The notes under the pieces: generated by a model
Database searches by the model: none
Seen by the model: only the letters and a program-made list of their open reading frames with translations
What the model was told of the DNA's origin: nothing
Shown: piece by piece, positions 61,894-64,000 of the stretch
How positions within the stretch are numbered: position 1 is the stretch's first letter
How the letters are laid out: each line of letters begins with the position of its first letter
Program-made: the position numbers and the translations under genes
Assembly: GCF_036322805.1 (NCBI RefSeq)
Contig: NZ_AP027272.1
Span: 620,001-684,000 of the forward strand
Direction of reading: 5' to 3'
Origin: Planctobacterium marinum
GTDB taxonomy: Bacteria > Pseudomonadota > Gammaproteobacteria > Enterobacterales > Alteromonadaceae
DNA: 64,000 bases

Positions 61894-61907
61894 TTGATCC
61901 GGGTCAA
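61894..61907. promoter_or_regulatory. FNR-like box between ompW and the YtcJ-like gene
   Basis: TTGATCCGGGTCAA matches TTGAT-N4-ATCAA at nine of ten specified bases. It lies about 106 bp upstream of the ompW ATG and about 37 bp from the divergent ATG at 61944, so it could act on either gene. Confidence 0.5.
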
Positions 61908-61943
61908 ATTAGAGGCTTATCAAAAGCTTGCTGAGAGAATGGA

Positions 61944-63596
61944 ATGAGAACAATTAAACCTTTGGGGACCTTAATATTTAGTATTGCTGTTGCGCTAGCC
62001 GGTGGTCTGCATGCACAAACCCTGGTGACTAATATCAAGGGCTATTCGTTTCATCATGATAGCCCGGCACGATTTTCTGCCGTATCTTTTCAGGACGATA
62101 AAATAACGGGCGTTTATCAAACTGTGCCCGACAACAAGCAGTTTGCACAGATTATAGATGGCAAAGGCGCCACGCTGGTTCCTGGTATGATTGATGCTCA
62201 CGGTCACGTTTTGGGTTATGGCCAGGCACTGAATCGAGTGGTACTTAACGGAGCAACGTCGAAAGATGAGGCCCTGGAGCGAGTTGCACAGTTTATCGCT
62301 GGGCATAAAGACAACAAATGGATCCGGGGTAGAGGTTGGAATCAGGAATTGTGGCCCGATCGAGCATTTCCTGATGCCGAAGCTCTGAGCAAGATATCGT
62401 CGGGTAAGCTGGTGGCACTGGGCAGGATCGATGGTCACGCGCTGTGGGTGAATCAGGAGGTGTTGCAACTCGCCGGAATTAACAAAGATACGCCGTCTCC
62501 TGAAGGTGGAGAGATAATCAAAGATGCACAGGGTAATCCCACGGGGATCCTGATAGATAATGCCATGAATCTGGTGTATTCACTCATCCCCGAGCCGGGT
62601 ATAGCAGAAGTAAAACAAGACTTGTTAACCAGCTTAAATAAACTTGCTTCATTGGGGCTAACTTCGGTGCACGATGCCGGAATTGATTATTTAACCTGGC
62701 AAGCTTATCAAGAGCTGAGTCTAGAGGGGAAACTACCCATTCGCGTCTATGTGATGCTGGATGTCACGGACCGCAACTATGCAAAGATGCTGCAAAAGGG
62801 CCATATCTATTCTGAAGATGGCAAGTTGGTGATCCGCAGTGTCAAAATATCTTCTGATGGCGCATTAGGTAGTCGAGGAGCGGCGTTGCATGAAGAATAT
62901 AGCGATAAACCAGGACATTTTGGTTTGCTGCTACACGATATTCCCAATCTTAACAAGCTAACGCTACAGGCCATGCAAGCTGAATTTCAGGTAAATACCC
63001 ATGCCATTGGCGACAAGGCTAATACGGTATCATTGGATGCCTTCGCGCAAGCCATAAAGCAAACTCAAAGTCAGGAGCTTCGGCACCGTATTGAACATGC
63101 TCAGGTTATTCATCCTGATGACTTTAAGCGGTTTCAGGCATTCAATATTATTGCTTCAGTTCAACCCACTCATGCCACCAGTGATAAAAATATGGCGGAA
63201 GATCGCTTGGGCAGTGAGCGCATCAAAGGTGCTTACGCCTGGCAGCGGTTGTTAAGCAATAATGCATTATTAGCAGGCGGCTCGGACTTTCCTATTGAGC
63301 CAGCCGAACCCTTATTCGGGATCCACGCCGCAGTTACCCGACAAGATCGCCATAATCAGCCTGAAGGCGGCTGGTATGCTACAGAAGGGGTTTCTCTGCA
63401 CCAGGCGTTTCACATGTTCACTCTGGGGGCTGCTTATGCAGCGCATCAAGAAAACAGTATCGGCTCCATTGAGCCAGGTAAAAAAGCCGATTTCGTCTTA
63501 CTGCAAAAGGATCCGCTAGCTATTGCTCCCGAGCAACTATGGAAAATACCGGTTTTGCAAACCTGGGTGAATGGTGAGTTAGTCTGGCAGAAATAA
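61944..63596 (+). CDS. Secreted YtcJ-like amidohydrolase
   Basis: A 550-residue amidohydrolase (Amidohydrolase_3 type) with a signal peptide (to about 24, GGLHA). Metal-site motifs: His86 and His88 in MIDAHGHVLG, NTHAIGDKAN, RIEHAQVIHPDD and GGSDFPIEPAEP with the Asp. Long insertion regions (120-280) match YtcJ proteins. The reaction is unknown; most YtcJ homologues are uncharacterised. A hairpin lies past its stop codon. It is convergent with the MATE gene. Confidence 0.88.
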   Translation: MRTIKPLGTLIFSIAVALAGGLHAQTLVTNIKGYSFHHDSPARFSAVSFQDDKITGVYQTVPDNKQFAQIIDGKGATLVPGMIDAHGHVLGYGQALNRVVLNGATSKDEALERVAQFIAGHKDNKWIRGRGWNQELWPDRAFPDAEALSKISSGKLVALGRIDGHALWVNQEVLQLAGINKDTPSPEGGEIIKDAQGNPTGILIDNAMNLVYSLIPEPGIAEVKQDLLTSLNKLASLGLTSVHDAGIDYLTWQAYQELSLEGKLPIRVYVMLDVTDRNYAKMLQKGHIYSEDGKLVIRSVKISSDGALGSRGAALHEEYSDKPGHFGLLLHDIPNLNKLTLQAMQAEFQVNTHAIGDKANTVSLDAFAQAIKQTQSQELRHRIEHAQVIHPDDFKRFQAFNIIASVQPTHATSDKNMAEDRLGSERIKGAYAWQRLLSNNALLAGGSDFPIEPAEPLFGIHAAVTRQDRHNQPEGGWYATEGVSLHQAFHMFTLGAAYAAHQENSIGSIEPGKKADFVLLQKDPLAIAPEQLWKIPVLQTWVNGELVWQK

Positions 63597-63602
63597 TGCT
63601 CA

Positions 63603-63623
63603 TGCCGGGCTGACATCCCGGCA
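63603..63623. terminator. Hairpin between convergent YtcJ-like and MATE genes
   Basis: TGCCGGG and CCCGGCA pair around seven bases. The stem is GC-rich and lies between two convergent stop codons, but neither side has a T-run, so it is a possible rather than a standard terminator. Confidence 0.45.
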
Positions 63624-63633
63624 CACTCCACAA

Positions 63634-64000
63634 TTATGGCATTTGTGCTTCTGCACAGGGAATATCGGCGGGTTTTTGAGTGATGTTACGTAGCCATTTT
63701 TTACTGTGCATACGCCATGCAAATAGCAGGTATTTGGTGACTTCTTCACTGTAAGTGGCGATAAACACCCACAGAAGAGTACCCGTGCTACCAGCCAGAT
63801 ACCAGGTCAGTGGTATACCCACCATCCACATGCCTAACGTATCGGTCATTAAACAAAATCGATTGTCGGCACCAGAGCGCAATACCCCCAAGGACATGGT
63901 CATGTTTGCGGTTTTGATGGCGATGCCTAAACACATAATCAACAATATTTGTGCCGCCAGTTCCAATGTGTGCTGTTCATAGCTGGCAAACGGGGCAAGT
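63634..64000 (-). CDS. MATE-family efflux transporter (5' end cut)
   Basis: The C-terminal 122 residues of a membrane transporter; the frame stays open to the right edge, so the N-terminus is outside the window. Blocks such as KTANMTMSLGVLRSGADNRFCLMTDTLGMWMVGIPLTW are typical of MATE antiporters near the end of the second half. It would export drugs or organic cations with sodium or protons. It is convergent with the YtcJ-like gene. Confidence 0.82.
   Translation of the reverse strand, partial: LAPFASYEQHTLELAAQILLIMCLGIAIKTANMTMSLGVLRSGADNRFCLMTDTLGMWMVGIPLTWYLAGSTGTLLWVFIATYSEEVTKYLLFAWRMHSKKWLRNITQKPADIPCAEAQMP

Overview
The window looks like a chromosomal segment from a marine-type gammaproteobacterium, most likely Alteromonadales. 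This is inferred from gene content and order: motX next to rnr-rlmB (polar sodium-driven flagellum), proB-proA, OmpW and MipA/OmpV outer-membrane proteins, DUF3014/DUF1285 genes and a cyanophycin locus. Base composition looks even and slightly AT-rich (not computed). I see no rRNA, tRNA, CRISPR array, insertion sequence or phage gene. Coding density is high; the only gene-free stretch over 300 bp is 7142-7530.

Left part (1-15 kb): an FtrA/GlxA-type regulator (cut by the left edge) diverges from a rhodanese gene. A WYL regulator and a stand-alone H-NOX haem protein follow. Next comes the least familiar part of the window. A leftward run of two ATP-grasp ligases and two esterases (one with an N-terminal CBM20 domain) faces a rightward GCS2-CBS fusion ligase across a 390-bp promoter region. 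The set looks like a pathway that builds and processes an amide- or peptide-bonded small molecule. Downstream are an aspartoacylase-like amidase, a lipoprotein, an S41 and an S10 peptidase, and a second copy of the cluster esterase (13998-14741).

Middle part (15-45 kb): a hybrid histidine kinase with a partner response regulator; a periplasmic amidohydrolase; an operon of DUF3014, DUF1285 and two tandem class III cyclase paralogues, one of which has lost its metal-binding aspartates; a PLP-dependent decarboxylase diverging from a MocR-type regulator; an orphan sugar-type binding protein; a secreted M1 aminopeptidase-like protein; proBA; a DMT transporter; a 1234-residue secreted FG-GAP protein with a two-step repeat; a soluble CZB chemoreceptor; an ECF sigma factor with an overlapping membrane protein; and ferrochelatase.

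Right part (45-64 kb): a cyanophycin region on the minus strand: iadA-cphB, a strong terminator, cphA and cphA', then an AbgT-family transporter. It should make the Asp-Arg storage polymer (CphA), cut it to beta-Asp-Arg (CphB) and split the dipeptide (IadA). Then follow motX behind a clear FliA (sigma-28) promoter, rnr-rlmB, a beta-propeller-like secreted protein, MipA, an AIM24-family protein, an amino-acid-type binding protein, OmpW with a divergent YtcJ-like amidohydrolase sharing an FNR-like box, and a MATE transporter cut by the right edge.

Several genes start with TTG or GTG; starts were chosen from Shine-Dalgarno spacing, paralogue alignment or overlap, as stated per entry. All functions are inferred from sequence reading without database searches.
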